Below are positions 16,268 to 27,226 of a stretch of DNA of 64,000 nt, piece after piece. Every line of letters begins with the position of its first letter. The stretch's first letter is position 1. The stretch covers positions 595,438 through 659,437 of the forward strand of contig NZ_FYDJ01000002.1 of NCBI RefSeq assembly GCF_900187425.1. Reading direction: 5' to 3'. The translations under genes were made by a program, and so were the position numbers. The notes under the pieces are model-generated. The model saw nothing but the letters and a program-made list of their open reading frames with translations. It had not been told where the DNA came from and did not search any database. Origin of the DNA: Pseudomonas sp. Irchel s3h14. GTDB lineage: Bacteria > Pseudomonadota > Gammaproteobacteria > Pseudomonadales > Pseudomonadaceae.

Positions 16268-17619
16268 CTGATGACTTCCTCTTCATCGTCGTCCAACGGT
16301 TTGATGCCCCGGTCCGGACTGACCCAGCGCGCGCGCTTCTGATGTTGGCCGAACAGCACTTTGGGAAAGCTGACCAAGGTCGTGAGCAGGCTGATGAGCC
16401 AGAACACCAGCGGATACCAGACCACCCAGAACATGGTTTTCCACAGCCCTTTCTCGTAACGGCGGTCGATCAGGATGCTGATCGCGAACTGCATCAGGCA
16501 GACCAGTGCCAGCAACAACCCGGTAAAGGCCGGCGGCATCAGGTCATGGACGGCGATGGCCTCAGGCATTTCGACGAACTTGCCCACGACCCAGAACATC
16601 ACCGACAACAGGAATGTGAAGGCCCACCCCGTGGACAGGCAGTATTCGAACAGCAGTGGCCAGAGATAGCGATGGCGGTACTGCCAGATGCCGCGAATGT
16701 TCTTGAACAAGACTTCGGCGCCACCCTGAGCCCAGCGCAGACGTTGTTTCCACAGTCCGCCGAGGGTTTCCGGCATCAGGATCCAGCACAACGCGCGGGG
16801 TTCGTAGAAGATGCTCCAGTGATCCAGTTGCAGCTTCCAGCTGATGTCGATGTCTTCGGTGATCATGTCCGGGCTCCAGTAGCCGACCCGGTTCAGCGCC
16901 GTGCGACGGAACGCAACGATCACGCCGGAGACGGTAAAGATCCGCCCGAAGACGCGCTGGGTGCGCTTGATCAGCCCGATGATCGACGAGAACTCGCCAA
17001 CCTGTACCCGGCCTACCAACGTCGATCGGGTACGAATCCGCGGGTTGCCGGTCACGGCGCCGAGGCGCGCATTGTCGAGCATCGGCGCGACCAGATACGC
17101 CGCGGTGTTCGGCGCCAGCAGCGCATCACCGTCGATGCACACCAGATACTCGCTGCGCGCCGCGATGGCGCCCATGCGCAGGGCCACCGCCTTGCCCTGG
17201 TTTTCCGCCAGGTGCAGCACCCGCAGACGTGGATCATGCGCCGCCAAGGCGTCGAGCACGGCGGCCGTGTTGTCTTTGGAGCCGTCGTTGATCGCAATCA
17301 CTTCGATGTTTGGGTAGTGCTGCGCCAGCGCCGCGTGGATGGTATCCGCGACGTTGTCACCTTCGTTGAAGCAAGGGATGAGGATCGAGATCATCGGCTC
17401 GCCTTTCAGCGCGGGCGGCAGCGTGTCCTCTTTCCACGGCCAGTGACGTTCCCAGTGCAGCCAGAAATACAGGCCGCCGGCGATCCACAGCCCCGACATG
17501 AACAGTGGGTAGAAGAACACGAAGTCCATCAGGAATTGCCCGGTGACCAGGAAGATCAGCCCAAGGGGAACTCCGAGGACAATCGCCAGAACCAGCAGGG
17601 CCAGAAGTCTATCCAGCAT
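16264..17619 (-). CDS. pgaC: PgaC, poly-N-acetylglucosamine synthase
   Basis: This is a 451-aa inner-membrane family 2 glycosyltransferase. N-terminal membrane helices precede a catalytic domain with [31 protein letters not shown] (DxD-like), [11 protein letters not shown] and the QRLRWAQGG processivity motif. Three or more helices follow. It polymerises UDP-GlcNAc into the PNAG biofilm polysaccharide. It starts 1 base after the pgaB stop region and overlaps pgaD. Confidence 0.95.
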   Translation of the reverse strand: MLDRLLALLVLAIVLGVPLGLIFLVTGQFLMDFVFFYPLFMSGLWIAGGLYFWLHWERHWPWKEDTLPPALKGEPMISILIPCFNEGDNVADTIHAALAQHYPNIEVIAINDGSKDNTAAVLDALAAHDPRLRVLHLAENQGKAVALRMGAIAARSEYLVCIDGDALLAPNTAAYLVAPMLDNARLGAVTGNPRIRTRSTLVGRVQVGEFSSIIGLIKRTQRVFGRIFTVSGVIVAFRRTALNRVGYWSPDMITEDIDISWKLQLDHWSIFYEPRALCWILMPETLGGLWKQRLRWAQGGAEVLFKNIRGIWQYRHRYLWPLLFEYCLSTGWAFTFLLSVMFWVVGKFVEMPEAIAVHDLMPPAFTGLLLALVCLMQFAISILIDRRYEKGLWKTMFWVVWYPLVFWLISLLTTLVSFPKVLFGQHQKRARWVSPDRGIKPLDDDEEEVIR

Positions 17620-17620
17620 G

Positions 17621-19624
17621 TTATGGATTCCACTTGTTGGAGAGCTCGGGCCGCACGGCTTTCAAGTCCGGCAGGTTCTCGAGGAAGTTGTCGGGGTAGT
17701 AGCCGAAGCTGGTCGCACCCTGACGCTTGAGGAGGCTCATCCAGTCGGCCAGTTGCTCGCCATCGATGTCGGCGTCGGTCTGTTTCGTCCAGTCACGGGC
17801 CTGCAATTCGAACACCGTGCGGTTGAGCGCGCCGGGGCGAGCCTTGACCGTGGCGACCAGTCTTTCAAGCCAGGGGCCTGATTGCTGTTGGCTCTGTTTT
17901 TCCATGAACGGCATGGCCATCGGCGCCGTCCAGTTGTAAGTACCGAGGAAGTCGTCAAGGTTCTGGGCGTACCAGGCTTCGCTGTCGGGGTTGAGCATCG
18001 GCTCGGCAAAAATATTGCGCGCCGTCTGCACCTGCGGACCGCGAATGGCGCGGACTTTGGCGGTGAGCTCTTTGGTGAAATCGATCAGGTAACGGCTCTT
18101 GAAACGCGTCCAGCGCAGCATCGTCGCCGGATCATCGCGCAGCGCGGCAATCGAGCCCGGCAGTCCGTTGGCGGCGTATACCTTCAGCGCTTGCGGGCTG
18201 GCATCTTCGAAGTCCGACAGCACCGCGTCATCGTGATAGAGGATGCCGTCGACCGACGTCAGGCGCGCCACGTCTTCGTAGATCTCACCGATGATGCGTC
18301 GCACGTTCGGATCGAACGGCGACAGACGTTTGTACTGGTCCGGGTCAACCGACGTGGTGCCGGTTTTCGGGTCCCAGCGAGTCACCCGTGGCAGCTTCGA
18401 ATCCAGGGCAAAACTCAGCACCGGCATCCAGGCATAAACCTTGACGTGGGCCCGGGTGCGCAACTGCCAGGCCACGCGGTCAAAGATGTCCGCGGCCATC
18501 GGCAGGTGACGGTTGGGGAAATACAGCGAGTGCACCAGACCATCGCCCTTCGGATCGGCGAACGCTTGCAGGAACACCGTATTGGCGCCCATGTCGGCCA
18601 TGCGCTGGATCAGTTTGCCGAGGTTGATTTCCTGTTGGGCCGGGTCCACGTCGTAGACGTTATCCAGGTCCACATGCACCACGCGCATCGGCGATTCGGA
18701 CTGCACCGAAACGATGCTGTTGGCGAAATGCTCACCGTCCGGGTCAGAGGCCACCAGGAAACGCGGGCTGCTCATCAGGTTGTCGAGGGTGTCGAGTCCG
18801 TCGTCCAGGGTCAGCGCCATCTGGTAACCCTGGCTGCCGACGACTTGCAATGCAGTGCCATCAGCGGCGCCATATGGCCAGACCCAAACCCGCGGACTTA
18901 TACCTGTGACTTTGCGGATTTTCTCCGAGATCGCCGCGACATCAGTGCGCAGACGAGCCTGAAATTCAACTTCGGTTTCGTACCGGCCAGTGACCGTATC
19001 GTAACGGCGGGTGGCGGCGGCCGGCTGCAGGTTGCCCTGAGGGTTAGCCAGCACACCTTTGTGATTGGCATCGGTGTGAGCGGCGATTTCCACCAGCCCG
19101 GATTTGGAGATTTCCCGCACCTGATCCCAGGTCAGGAAGTCCGAGCGCTTGCGCGGTGTACCGGCGAAATCCACCGGCTGGTTCAGCGGCGTGTCGACCC
19201 AGCTCCCGACCGGCGCCAGCAGTGCGTTCCAGTTATAGGCGCGCAGCACCGGCAGGACGCGGGTGTAGAAGCTCGAATAGCCATCGTCGAAACTCAGCAG
19301 AACCGCCTTGGGCGGCAGCTCGGGACCGCCGTTGCGAGCGGCCATGATCTGGTCGACGGTGACCGGTTTGTAGTTGTTCTCCCTTAACCAGGCAAGCTGC
19401 TCGATCATGCGCTCGGTGCGCACGGCCACCACCGCCTGATCGGGGTCGCGGTCTTCGACATCGTGGTAGGCGATGCCCAGTACATGATTTTTCGGCCACG
19501 GGGTTTCGTTGGCTGGCACCGGGCGCTCGGACGGTGGCGCAAAGGCCGGTGCCTGCTGGGCGCAGGCGCTGGCTAACAGCACTCCCAGCAGGAGGATGAA
19601 ACGCGAAATAAAGGGCATCTTCAA
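17621..19624 (-). CDS. pgaB: PgaB, PNAG N-deacetylase lipoprotein
   Basis: This 667-aa protein has a lipobox ASAC near residue 21. The NodB-like polysaccharide deacetylase domain carries [11 protein letters not shown] and [10 protein letters not shown] and a later WPYG. The C-terminal half has the glycoside-hydrolase-like PgaB domain ([33 protein letters not shown]). It partly deacetylates PNAG in the periplasm to permit export. It lies 6 bases after pgaA. Confidence 0.95.
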   Translation of the reverse strand: MKMPFISRFILLLGVLLASACAQQAPAFAPPSERPVPANETPWPKNHVLGIAYHDVEDRDPDQAVVAVRTERMIEQLAWLRENNYKPVTVDQIMAARNGGPELPPKAVLLSFDDGYSSFYTRVLPVLRAYNWNALLAPVGSWVDTPLNQPVDFAGTPRKRSDFLTWDQVREISKSGLVEIAAHTDANHKGVLANPQGNLQPAAATRRYDTVTGRYETEVEFQARLRTDVAAISEKIRKVTGISPRVWVWPYGAADGTALQVVGSQGYQMALTLDDGLDTLDNLMSSPRFLVASDPDGEHFANSIVSVQSESPMRVVHVDLDNVYDVDPAQQEINLGKLIQRMADMGANTVFLQAFADPKGDGLVHSLYFPNRHLPMAADIFDRVAWQLRTRAHVKVYAWMPVLSFALDSKLPRVTRWDPKTGTTSVDPDQYKRLSPFDPNVRRIIGEIYEDVARLTSVDGILYHDDAVLSDFEDASPQALKVYAANGLPGSIAALRDDPATMLRWTRFKSRYLIDFTKELTAKVRAIRGPQVQTARNIFAEPMLNPDSEAWYAQNLDDFLGTYNWTAPMAMPFMEKQSQQQSGPWLERLVATVKARPGALNRTVFELQARDWTKQTDADIDGEQLADWMSLLKRQGATSFGYYPDNFLENLPDLKAVRPELSNKWNP

Positions 19625-19630
19625 ACTCTT

Positions 19631-22111
19631 CTAGAAGCGGTAAGTGAGGTCGACGAGCAAGCGCAGATCGGTTTCCCGATCGCCGTCAAAGGGCCGGTTG
19701 ATCACGCTCACCAAACCGCCCACCTCGAACACGTCGTTCCAGCTGTAGCGCTGACCGTAGCCCAGCAAGCCGATGCCCCCGGTTCCGTGATCGCGCTGGC
19801 TGTAGGTACCCGCACCGGCCTGGAATTGTTGGCTCCAGGAGGTTTCGTAGCGGTGGTAGAGCACGTGATTGACGTTCACCGTCGGCAAGACGCTGAAGTC
19901 GGATTTGGGGTTGAAGTACGGCACATCGTCAGACTTGGAGTTGTGGCTGGTGCCCACTTCCAGGCCCAGGTCGACTTGCACGCCCGGTGCGCTGTAGACA
20001 CCTTCGCGCCCGGTAAGCACGGCTTCGACGCGGTTGTTGCCATCGCTGAAACGGGACGGGCTGACGGCCAGTTTCCACTCGCGACTTTCGTTGGCTCGCC
20101 AGCGGATGAAGCCACTCCCGCCGTTGGCAGTGATGTCGCTGTTCAAGGCCCGCAACGGTGTTTGTGCCGACAGGTACTCGAGGCTGCCGCCGTACTGCCA
20201 GTGATCGTTGATGTCACGGGCAATGGCCAGGCGCGCGCCCTGTTTGTCACCGAAGCCATAGGAGTGGTTGGAGACTTCCGCTTCGAGGGTCATGTCGCGG
20301 GTCCGGCGCTCCAGGCCGACTCGTTGCCAACGATGGTGCCCGGTGCCTTCCTGGAAATCGCCCGTGGCATAACCGGCACCAGCAAACACCCGCCAGTCTT
20401 CGTCGATCGGCGGGCTGTACAGGGTGGTTTCGATACCGAAATCACGGCTGCCATTGACCGCCCCGGCGTCGCCATCGTCACCGCCATAACTCTTGCCGCC
20501 GTAAGCTTCTACGCGCAGCTCGGCCATGTCATGGACTTCACGCTGGCGCGCTAAACGCTGCACCTGACGGTTGTCCGGGAAACGCGCAACGACATCGTCA
20601 GTCAGCGCATCCATCTGCCGCCATTCCTGCAGATCCATAGCGGTGTGAGCCTGTGCGACTTCAAGCCCGGCGTCCCGCGGCGACATGCTTTCGGTTTCCT
20701 TGAGCTGGTTCTCGGAGCGACGCGGCCAGTCACGCGCCAGGTACAGATCGGCCTGGGCCAGACGCAGGCCAATGTTGCCCGGCGCCTGGTCTACTAACGC
20801 CTGCAGACGCTCCTCGCCATGGGGCAAATCGGAGCCGTAGGTTCCGGCCTGGGCGGCGAGTTGCTGGGCATCCATCCATTCATCATTGGGGTTGCCCACC
20901 GGCAAGCCCTTGAGTTCGATCCGCGGTCTCTGGGTTTTGGCCAGGTCCTCGGCCAGGTTGCGCGCCTCGTCCGCCTTATCGCTTTCGAGCAAGGCGTAGT
21001 ACAGCGCGGTGCTGTCTTCCAGACGATCACCGGCATCGGCGTTCGGCGCCACCAGCACCTGGCGATACAGGTCGGTCGCGATTTCCGGCTCACGCTGGTC
21101 CAGATAGGACGACGCCACCCAACGCAGGGCATAGGTCGGAATCTTCACGCCTTCGGCGAGCAGTTTCTGGTATTCGGTGATCACATCGGCGGTTCGGGCC
21201 CGTGCCTTGAGGGCGCCCATGCGGTCGATGCGCCAGCGGACGACGTCGTCGTGGGCCTGTGGATCCGCAGACCAGGTGGCAATCAAGGTGTCGTAATCGG
21301 CCAACGCCCGATCCGCGATCACGTAGCGTTCTTTTTCGCTGCGGGTGGCCAGTTCGGCCAGGCGCACACGCTCGGCGGCCAGGTCACCTTCGATGCGGCG
21401 CAACGTGACCGGATCAATCAGCCCCGGCCGCTGACGGGCCAGGCGCAGGGCCGGCTCCGGCAGGCGCGCACGTTGTAGCGCAACCACGTATTCGCGGGCG
21501 ACTTCGGGTTTGTTGCCGGCACGGATGAAGGCCTGGTCGTATTCGAACAGCGCGTCGTAATGGTTACCGGCGCGGGTCAAGGCATAGGCCAGGACCAGGC
21601 GGCGGGAAGGATCATCCGGCTTGGCAGCCACCAGCGCCTTGGCACGAGCCACTGCGTCGTCAGATTTACCAGCGTCGGCCTGGGTCAGCGCCAGACCCAA
21701 CTGAAGGTCAGGATTTTCGGGCTCAAGCGCCAGGGCCTTGTCGTACACCTGGGTCGCCGAATCCCAGCGCTTGAGATTGCGATAGGCCCGCGCAGTGGCG
21801 GTCAGCGCCAGGACCGGCAGCGCCCGAGCGCGCCCCTGGGTCTCATAGACCTTGACCACTTCGGCGTCCAGGCCGGCCCAACCAGCGATTTGCAAATGAT
21901 CACTGATCTGCCCGGTGGTGACCTGATTCGCGGGCACCTGACGCAACACGCTCAGCGCCGGGGCGTAATTTCCAGCCCGGGCATCAAGCACCATTTGGTC
22001 GTAAGGGGTATTGGCAAACGCCAGCGCCGGCCAGAGTAATTGGCTGCACAGCGCAACGCGATACAAGGGGCGTAACCCACGATGTAAAAAGGCACCATCA
22101 ATACGCGGCAT
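19631..22111 (-). CDS. pgaA: PgaA, PNAG outer-membrane export porin
   Basis: This 826-aa protein has a signal peptide (cut near ALAFA), an N-terminal TPR region from about 30 to 500 (repeated Ala/Leu-rich helix pairs such as ALEPENPDLQLGLALTQADAGK), and a C-terminal beta-barrel of about 300 residues ending in LLVDLTYRF with the terminal Phe. It exports deacetylated PNAG. AAGGA lies 10-14 bases before the ATG. It is first in the pgaABCD operon. The 261-base upstream gap must hold the promoter; I see no clear sigma-70 boxes. Confidence 0.95.
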   Translation of the reverse strand: MPRIDGAFLHRGLRPLYRVALCSQLLWPALAFANTPYDQMVLDARAGNYAPALSVLRQVPANQVTTGQISDHLQIAGWAGLDAEVVKVYETQGRARALPVLALTATARAYRNLKRWDSATQVYDKALALEPENPDLQLGLALTQADAGKSDDAVARAKALVAAKPDDPSRRLVLAYALTRAGNHYDALFEYDQAFIRAGNKPEVAREYVVALQRARLPEPALRLARQRPGLIDPVTLRRIEGDLAAERVRLAELATRSEKERYVIADRALADYDTLIATWSADPQAHDDVVRWRIDRMGALKARARTADVITEYQKLLAEGVKIPTYALRWVASSYLDQREPEIATDLYRQVLVAPNADAGDRLEDSTALYYALLESDKADEARNLAEDLAKTQRPRIELKGLPVGNPNDEWMDAQQLAAQAGTYGSDLPHGEERLQALVDQAPGNIGLRLAQADLYLARDWPRRSENQLKETESMSPRDAGLEVAQAHTAMDLQEWRQMDALTDDVVARFPDNRQVQRLARQREVHDMAELRVEAYGGKSYGGDDGDAGAVNGSRDFGIETTLYSPPIDEDWRVFAGAGYATGDFQEGTGHHRWQRVGLERRTRDMTLEAEVSNHSYGFGDKQGARLAIARDINDHWQYGGSLEYLSAQTPLRALNSDITANGGSGFIRWRANESREWKLAVSPSRFSDGNNRVEAVLTGREGVYSAPGVQVDLGLEVGTSHNSKSDDVPYFNPKSDFSVLPTVNVNHVLYHRYETSWSQQFQAGAGTYSQRDHGTGGIGLLGYGQRYSWNDVFEVGGLVSVINRPFDGDRETDLRLLVDLTYRF

Positions 22112-22318
22112 TCGTCAGCATCCTTACATGGCCAGCCGGGTCGTGATGCCCTCCTTGCCCACTCGTAATGGAAAGCCGGGTTCAGGTGACCCAGCCAAAC
22201 TTGATCGGGGCGCAGTCTTGCACGCGAGTGCGGTGCGCTATTGAGAGCGCAATAATTGTTCAGATTCGTGTCGCTGCGGGCGCCGTTCCTTGTCCAGCTT
22301 CAAACGCCAGACAGCAAA

Positions 22319-22353
22319 ACGCCCGGCGTCTGCGTTGCGCAGAGGCCGGGCGT
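22319..22353 (-). terminator. terminator of the DUF945 gene
   Basis: Stem acgcccggc / gccgggcgt (22319-22327, 22345-22353) has internal tctgcg/gcaga pairing and, read on the minus strand, is followed by TTTTG. Confidence 0.8.
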
Positions 22354-22372
22354 CGGTCTGTAAACCCTGGTT

Positions 22373-23878
22373 TTACTCGACGGCGACATTACCGCCGAAT
22401 TTGCTCATGACAAACCCGACAAACTCTTCGACGGTCATCTTCTGGCCGTTGAAATCCACCTGATTATTGGCGTAGTGCAGTTTGGCGACGATGTTGCTGC
22501 CTTCCAGTTTTGCCAACTGCGTGCCGACTGCCATGCTGCCAAACATGTCGGCGGTGGCGGTGGCCTGATCGGCGATGAGCTTGGCGTCGGTCTGACCGTC
22601 GATTTGCGACTGCACGCTCAGCAGGTCAACGAGCATTGGCTTGGACACTTTCACGTTGACGTCCAGCAGCGCAATCAGTTGTTGGGTCAACTGGTCTGGC
22701 GGCAGGTCCATGGATTGTGGTTTGGTCAGGTCGAGCACCAGGTTGGCGCGGCTTTCGCCATTGGCGGTGTTGAACGACAGATTCTCCAGGGCAACCTGCG
22801 GGCCGGCGGCCAGCAGTTTCTCCAGGCCGGTTTTGACCTGCGCCTCTTCGGCCGGGGTCAGGACCAGCTCTGGAGCCGGTTCACCCGCAGCCACGGCCTC
22901 AGCGGCGGCCCTCTCGTACGGTTGCAGTTTGGTCTGGTAAATCTGCATCAACGACATTGTTGCCGGGATGTCGAGGTTCTTCAGGCTCATGGCCATCTGC
23001 GCAGAGCCGACAGCCTTGCCGTTCAGGGTCACCTCACCCACCTTGTAATCGGCACGCCCCGAAGCGCTGGTGCCGGATTCCTCGGTCCGGTTCTTCATTT
23101 CAAATTTCTTGAAACCCAAGACCGACTGCCTGGCGCCGAAGGTGGTCTTGCTGTCGGTCAGCTCGACGGTGTTCTCGCCGGTGTAGTAGCCGTAGGTACT
23201 TTTTGTCAGGTTGCTGGCCAGGGTCAGGCCGTTCAGTTCTACCTTCACTGGCGTCTGATCTTCAGCGACCGTGCTCAGGGTCAGGCTGTCCATGTAACCG
23301 TCGGCCTTGACCTTCTGCGCTTGAGCGCTGGCGGCGACATCGAGGTTCAGCCCGGAGAATTTCAGGCTGGACTTGTCGTCAAGCGCCACGTCCAGCGGCA
23401 GCAATTGCAGGGTGCCGTTGGTGGCATTGTCGTAACCGATGTTGACCACGCCCGTGAGTGGCGATTTGTCCTTGGCAGCGGCGAACCATTTCTCGGTGGT
23501 CGGGGTTCTTTCCAGTTCGTAGTGACTGGTGGCCAGGACCGGCAGCCACTTCAACGACATCAGGCGCGAAAACGGCAGCGGGCCGTGTTCGATGCGATCG
23601 ACGAACAACAACTCCACCGGTGCCTCACCGAACATCTCGCCTTCGCCCTTGAGGCGGTAGTGCGCGGTGCTGCTGAACACATGGCGCTCCAGCGACACCA
23701 GCTCCAGCGACGCGGTGCCGTTGGAACCGACCAGCGCGGCTTGCAGCTCTTTGTTGGCGTCGGCGATCGAGGTGTTCAGCACACCGTCGAGTTTGGTGCC
23801 GGTGTACCAGGCACCGCCGGCGCTGATTGCACCGATGGCAACGACGATTCCAAGAAGCACGCCTGCTGATTTATTCAT
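22373..23878 (-). CDS. DUF945 (YdgA-like) family protein
   Basis: This 501-aa protein starts MNKSAGVLLGIVVAIGAISAGGAWYTG, an uncleaved signal anchor, with the rest in the periplasm. The YdgA/DUF945 pattern includes YTGTKLD, a conserved LKWLPVLATSHYELERT and the C-terminal VDFNGQKMTVEEFVGFV. The start at 23878 is preferred to 23950 because it begins the membrane anchor. Function of the family is not established. Monocistronic, with its own terminator. Confidence 0.88.
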   Translation of the reverse strand: MNKSAGVLLGIVVAIGAISAGGAWYTGTKLDGVLNTSIADANKELQAALVGSNGTASLELVSLERHVFSSTAHYRLKGEGEMFGEAPVELLFVDRIEHGPLPFSRLMSLKWLPVLATSHYELERTPTTEKWFAAAKDKSPLTGVVNIGYDNATNGTLQLLPLDVALDDKSSLKFSGLNLDVAASAQAQKVKADGYMDSLTLSTVAEDQTPVKVELNGLTLASNLTKSTYGYYTGENTVELTDSKTTFGARQSVLGFKKFEMKNRTEESGTSASGRADYKVGEVTLNGKAVGSAQMAMSLKNLDIPATMSLMQIYQTKLQPYERAAAEAVAAGEPAPELVLTPAEEAQVKTGLEKLLAAGPQVALENLSFNTANGESRANLVLDLTKPQSMDLPPDQLTQQLIALLDVNVKVSKPMLVDLLSVQSQIDGQTDAKLIADQATATADMFGSMAVGTQLAKLEGSNIVAKLHYANNQVDFNGQKMTVEEFVGFVMSKFGGNVAVE

Positions 23879-24069
23879 GAATGACCCGATCAATGTCCGT
23901 TGTTTGAAGGTGTGGTCGTCTTCCCTGAACCCATGACGGGTTACGGTCACGACTGCGTTAAAAGTGCGATGGAGATTAGCATCAGGCGCACGGGGCGGCC
24001 CAATGATTAAAGGTTAAAGAGTGTCTATGGACCGTGCGCAGGGGTTGAGAGTTTCGGCGGATATGAAAT

Positions 24070-24150
24070 CGCCATCGCGAGCAAGCTCGGCTCCTACAGG
24101 GTCCTGTGATCGACACATAACCCTGTAGGAGCCGAGCTTGCTCGCGATGG
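24070..24150. repeat. REPIN (paired REP elements)
   Basis: Two perfect inverted arms (24070-24100 and 24120-24150) contain gcgagcaagct and agcttgctcgc, with a 19-base spacer. The 294-base gap 23879-24172 holds nothing else. Confidence 0.9.
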
Positions 24151-24172
24151 CGTCAGTCCTGCAAACACACAA

Positions 24173-24811
24173 TCAGGAATACTGCGTTTCAATCTCATCA
24201 AGTTGATGATCAAAGCTCTTGAGCCGTGCGGTCCATGTATAGACCAGCACTTCGAAGTCGCGATTGATCACCGCCGTGCCGCTGGGGGATTCCGAGCGCG
24301 GGTCGCAGAAGTCCAGTTGATAACGTTCGCGGGCCATGGCGGTGGCGACATCGGAGAGTTCACGGGCGTTACTGAGCCAGTGCCAGCCGTCCTCGGACAC
24401 TTGCTTGTCCAGCGCCTGGCATTGTTTTTTCAGGGTTTCGAGGCTTTTTTCCAGCGGTGTGCCGGTGAGTTCGCCCATGACTTCCTGGAACGTACGCCCC
24501 GGTTGCCAGTAACTGCCCCAGAAATACCGATCAAACACCGTTTCGACACGGCGCAGCGCGACCTTGGTGTCCCAGATCAGCACCAGGGTCTTGCCTTGTT
24601 CGAGCTGTCTTTTCTTGATGCGCTGACCCTGGACCGAAGCCCAGGCCACCACCACGATTGCCATTACGGCAATCAATGCCGCGGCGCTGTCGAGGAACAC
24701 CAGCGCCTTGTCGATCTGGTGGGCCAGCATGATGCCGTAGAAATAAGTGGCCGATAGCAACACCAATGCCGCTATAGCGCACCAGAAGCCGGGAGCATAA
24801 GGGTTTTTCAT
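24173..24811 (-). CDS. hypothetical inner-membrane protein, 212 aa
   Basis: Two membrane helices lie near the N-terminus (about 7-25 and 35-60), followed by a cytoplasmic domain of about 150 residues with WGSYWQPGRTFQEVM and FDHQLDEIE. No family is recognised. Start MKNPYAPGFW at 24811 has GGGGA nearby; an upstream ATG at 24832 is possible. It stands just downstream of the OMF gene of the neighbouring efflux operon but after an 82-base gap, so linkage is uncertain. Confidence 0.7.
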   Translation of the reverse strand: MKNPYAPGFWCAIAALVLLSATYFYGIMLAHQIDKALVFLDSAAALIAVMAIVVVAWASVQGQRIKKRQLEQGKTLVLIWDTKVALRRVETVFDRYFWGSYWQPGRTFQEVMGELTGTPLEKSLETLKKQCQALDKQVSEDGWHWLSNARELSDVATAMARERYQLDFCDPRSESPSGTAVINRDFEVLVYTWTARLKSFDHQLDEIETQYS

Positions 24812-24893
24812 TATTGGAATCCCCATGACCAACGCGAGCCTTGATTGATGAGTTCGACGCGCGACCTTATCAACTCAAAGCATAGCAACGGCC

Positions 24894-26342
24894 TCAGGGT
24901 TTGCCGGAGTTCGTGCCTTGCGTTCGTCCGCTTTCCCAGCCGCCACCCAAGGCCAGGAACAAATCAATCTGGCTCATGGCAACCTGCGTGCTGGCGGAAG
25001 CCAGTTGCGCCCGCACGTCGGTGTAGGTGCGAGTCGCTTGCAAGTCCGCCAGGAACGATGCGCGACCGGCCTGGAAGAAGCGGTGAGTCTGGTCTGCCGC
25101 CAGTTGCGCCGATTGCTCGGCGTCGGCTAGCGCGTCGCGCCGCTGCAGCAACGCCGAGTACTGGGCCAGACCGGTCTGGGTTTCGCGGATGGCGTTGAGC
25201 ACCACGCCATCGAAATGCGCCAACGCGCCTTCGGTGGCGGCTTCGGCCTCGCGGATTCGCGCCCGGGAGCCGTTGGACGGCACGGTCCAGGTCAGCAACG
25301 GCCCGAAGCCCCAGCGATTGGTCGCCGGTTTGCCGAGGTTTTCCAGGATGCCGACGGTACCGACGGTCGCGCCGATGCTGATGTCCGGGTACAACTCGCC
25401 GGTGGCGATGCCGATGCCGGCGGTCGACGCAGCCAATCGTCGCTCGGCCTGCCGCACATCGGGACGGCGCTTGAGCAACGTCGCGCCGTCACCCACCGGT
25501 AACAATTGCGCAATCTTCGGCAGCTCCGCGCAGCGGTCGGTGCCGGCCGGCAGTTGATCCACAGGTTTGGCCAACAGCATCGACAAACGGAACAACCCGG
25601 CCTGACGCGCCGCCTCATAACGCGGCATGTCGGCGCGCAAGGATTTGAATTGGGTTTGCGAGCGGGTGACCTGGGTTTCATCTCCGCGCCCGGCGTCGCG
25701 AAGACGCTGGATCAGCGTGGTGCTTTGGGCTTGCAAGTCGAGGGAATGCTGGGCGATTTCCTGCTCTTCGTTGGCCGCGCAGACTTGGGTGTAGGCCCGA
25801 ACCACATCGGCCACCAAGGTAATCCGCGCCGTATCCCCCGCTGCTTGCGTCGCATCGGCATTAGCCTTGGCCGCCTCGATGCCGCGCTGCAAAGTGCCGA
25901 ACAAATCGAACTGATACGAGGTGGTAATGCCAATGTCGCCGACGTTGGCCACCGGCACTTTTTCCGGCAGCAGGAATGCTTCGCCGGACTCCTGCAAACG
26001 CTGGGCCCCCATCTTCACCCCCCCGCTCCAGCCACCGGCCGCTTGAGCTTCATCGACCTGCGCGCGCGCTCGGGAAAGGTTCGCCGCCGCCACGCGCAAA
26101 TCAGTGTTGGAGGCCATGGCCTGCTGGACCAATTGATCGAGGCGCGGATCCTGATACAAGCGCCACCAATCGCTGGGCACCGGTGCCGAGACGACATTTT
26201 TGCCGTTCACCGCCAAGTCGCCCTGCAAGTCTTCACGGTGGACGGCGGCCTCGTCCGGCAAGTGATAATCCGGCCCAACCACCTGACAGGCCGACAGCAA
26301 CAGGCCTAATCCGGCGATAGCCAAACCCGAGGCCCTGCTCAT
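24894..26342 (-). CDS. NodT-family outer-membrane efflux lipoprotein
   Basis: This 482-aa protein has lipobox LLSAC (Cys19) followed by VVGPDYHLPD, the usual OprM/NodT start. Two TolC-type repeats follow: the first with WWRLYQDPRLDQLVQQAMASN, the second with RRPDVRQAERRLAAST. It forms the outer-membrane channel of the tripartite pump encoded upstream and overlaps the adaptor gene by 4 bases. The last gene of the operon. Confidence 0.93.
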   Translation of the reverse strand: MSRASGLAIAGLGLLLSACQVVGPDYHLPDEAAVHREDLQGDLAVNGKNVVSAPVPSDWWRLYQDPRLDQLVQQAMASNTDLRVAAANLSRARAQVDEAQAAGGWSGGVKMGAQRLQESGEAFLLPEKVPVANVGDIGITTSYQFDLFGTLQRGIEAAKANADATQAAGDTARITLVADVVRAYTQVCAANEEQEIAQHSLDLQAQSTTLIQRLRDAGRGDETQVTRSQTQFKSLRADMPRYEAARQAGLFRLSMLLAKPVDQLPAGTDRCAELPKIAQLLPVGDGATLLKRRPDVRQAERRLAASTAGIGIATGELYPDISIGATVGTVGILENLGKPATNRWGFGPLLTWTVPSNGSRARIREAEAATEGALAHFDGVVLNAIRETQTGLAQYSALLQRRDALADAEQSAQLAADQTHRFFQAGRASFLADLQATRTYTDVRAQLASASTQVAMSQIDLFLALGGGWESGRTQGTNSGKP

Positions 26343-27226
26343 TTCGCGGGCTCCTGGGTTTGATCGTCAATGATCGACACCGTGGCGGTCCGTCCGGCGA
26401 TCATGCGGAAATCCGCCGGCACGTCGTCGAAGGCGATCCGCACCGGAATCCGCTGGGCCAGCCGTACCCAACTGAACGCCGGGTTGACGTTGGGCAGCAA
26501 GTTGCTGCCGCTGCTGCGGTCGCGGTCTTCGATGCCGGCGACGATGCTTTCCACATGCCCACGCAGGCGAGCGCGGTCGCCGACCACCCGAATATCGACG
26601 CTCTGGCCGACATGAATGCCGTCCAGTTTGGTTTCTTCAAAATAACCGTCGATGTGGAATGAATTGCTGTCCACCACCGACAACACCGGACGCCCGGCGG
26701 TAACGAATTCCTGATTGCGCGGTGCACGGTCGTTGACGTAGCCATCCACCGGGCTGCGGATGGTCGAGCGGTCGAGGTTGAGCTGGGCGCTGTCCACCGC
26801 CACCTGGGCCTCCATCAGCGCCACTTCGGCGCGGGCCACCCGGGACTGGCTCTCTTCCAGTTGCTCACCCGGCACCAGATTGCCGAGGCCGCGGTTACGC
26901 TTGGCTTCGCGTTGCGCCTGCGCCAGGGTTTCCTGACGGTCGGCAACGGCCGCCTTGGCCTGACGCAGGGCCAATTTGAAACGGTCCTGATCAATGCTGA
27001 ACAACACCTGGCCGCGCGTCACTAATTGGTTGTCACGCACATCGACTCGCTGGATCAGCCCGGACACGTCCGGCGCGATCTGCACGATGTCGGCGCGAAT
27101 GTGGCCGTCCCGGGTCCAGGGCGCGAACATGTAATACATCACCATGCGCCAGACCACGACAACGGCGAAGCTCACGATCAGCAGGGTCAGCACCACGCGA
27201 CCGAGGGTCAAAAAAGGTTTTTTCAT
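26339..27226 (-). CDS. HlyD-family periplasmic adaptor (AaeA/EmrA-like)
   Basis: This 295-aa protein has one N-terminal membrane helix (about 10-30), the family pattern YYMFAPWTRDGHIRADIVQI (about 31-50), a short coiled hairpin and the lipoyl-like STIRSPVDGYVNDR. It links the FUSC inner-membrane protein with the outer-membrane channel. ATGA overlaps with both neighbours show tight translational coupling. Confidence 0.93.
   Translation of the reverse strand: MKKPFLTLGRVVLTLLIVSFAVVVVWRMVMYYMFAPWTRDGHIRADIVQIAPDVSGLIQRVDVRDNQLVTRGQVLFSIDQDRFKLALRQAKAAVADRQETLAQAQREAKRNRGLGNLVPGEQLEESQSRVARAEVALMEAQVAVDSAQLNLDRSTIRSPVDGYVNDRAPRNQEFVTAGRPVLSVVDSNSFHIDGYFEETKLDGIHVGQSVDIRVVGDRARLRGHVESIVAGIEDRDRSSGSNLLPNVNPAFSWVRLAQRIPVRIAFDDVPADFRMIAGRTATVSIIDDQTQEPAK

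Noticed and set aside
16342..17730. Long plus-strand frame opposite pgaC
   Set aside because: His/Gln/Arg-rich shadow of a well-identified gene with no start signals.
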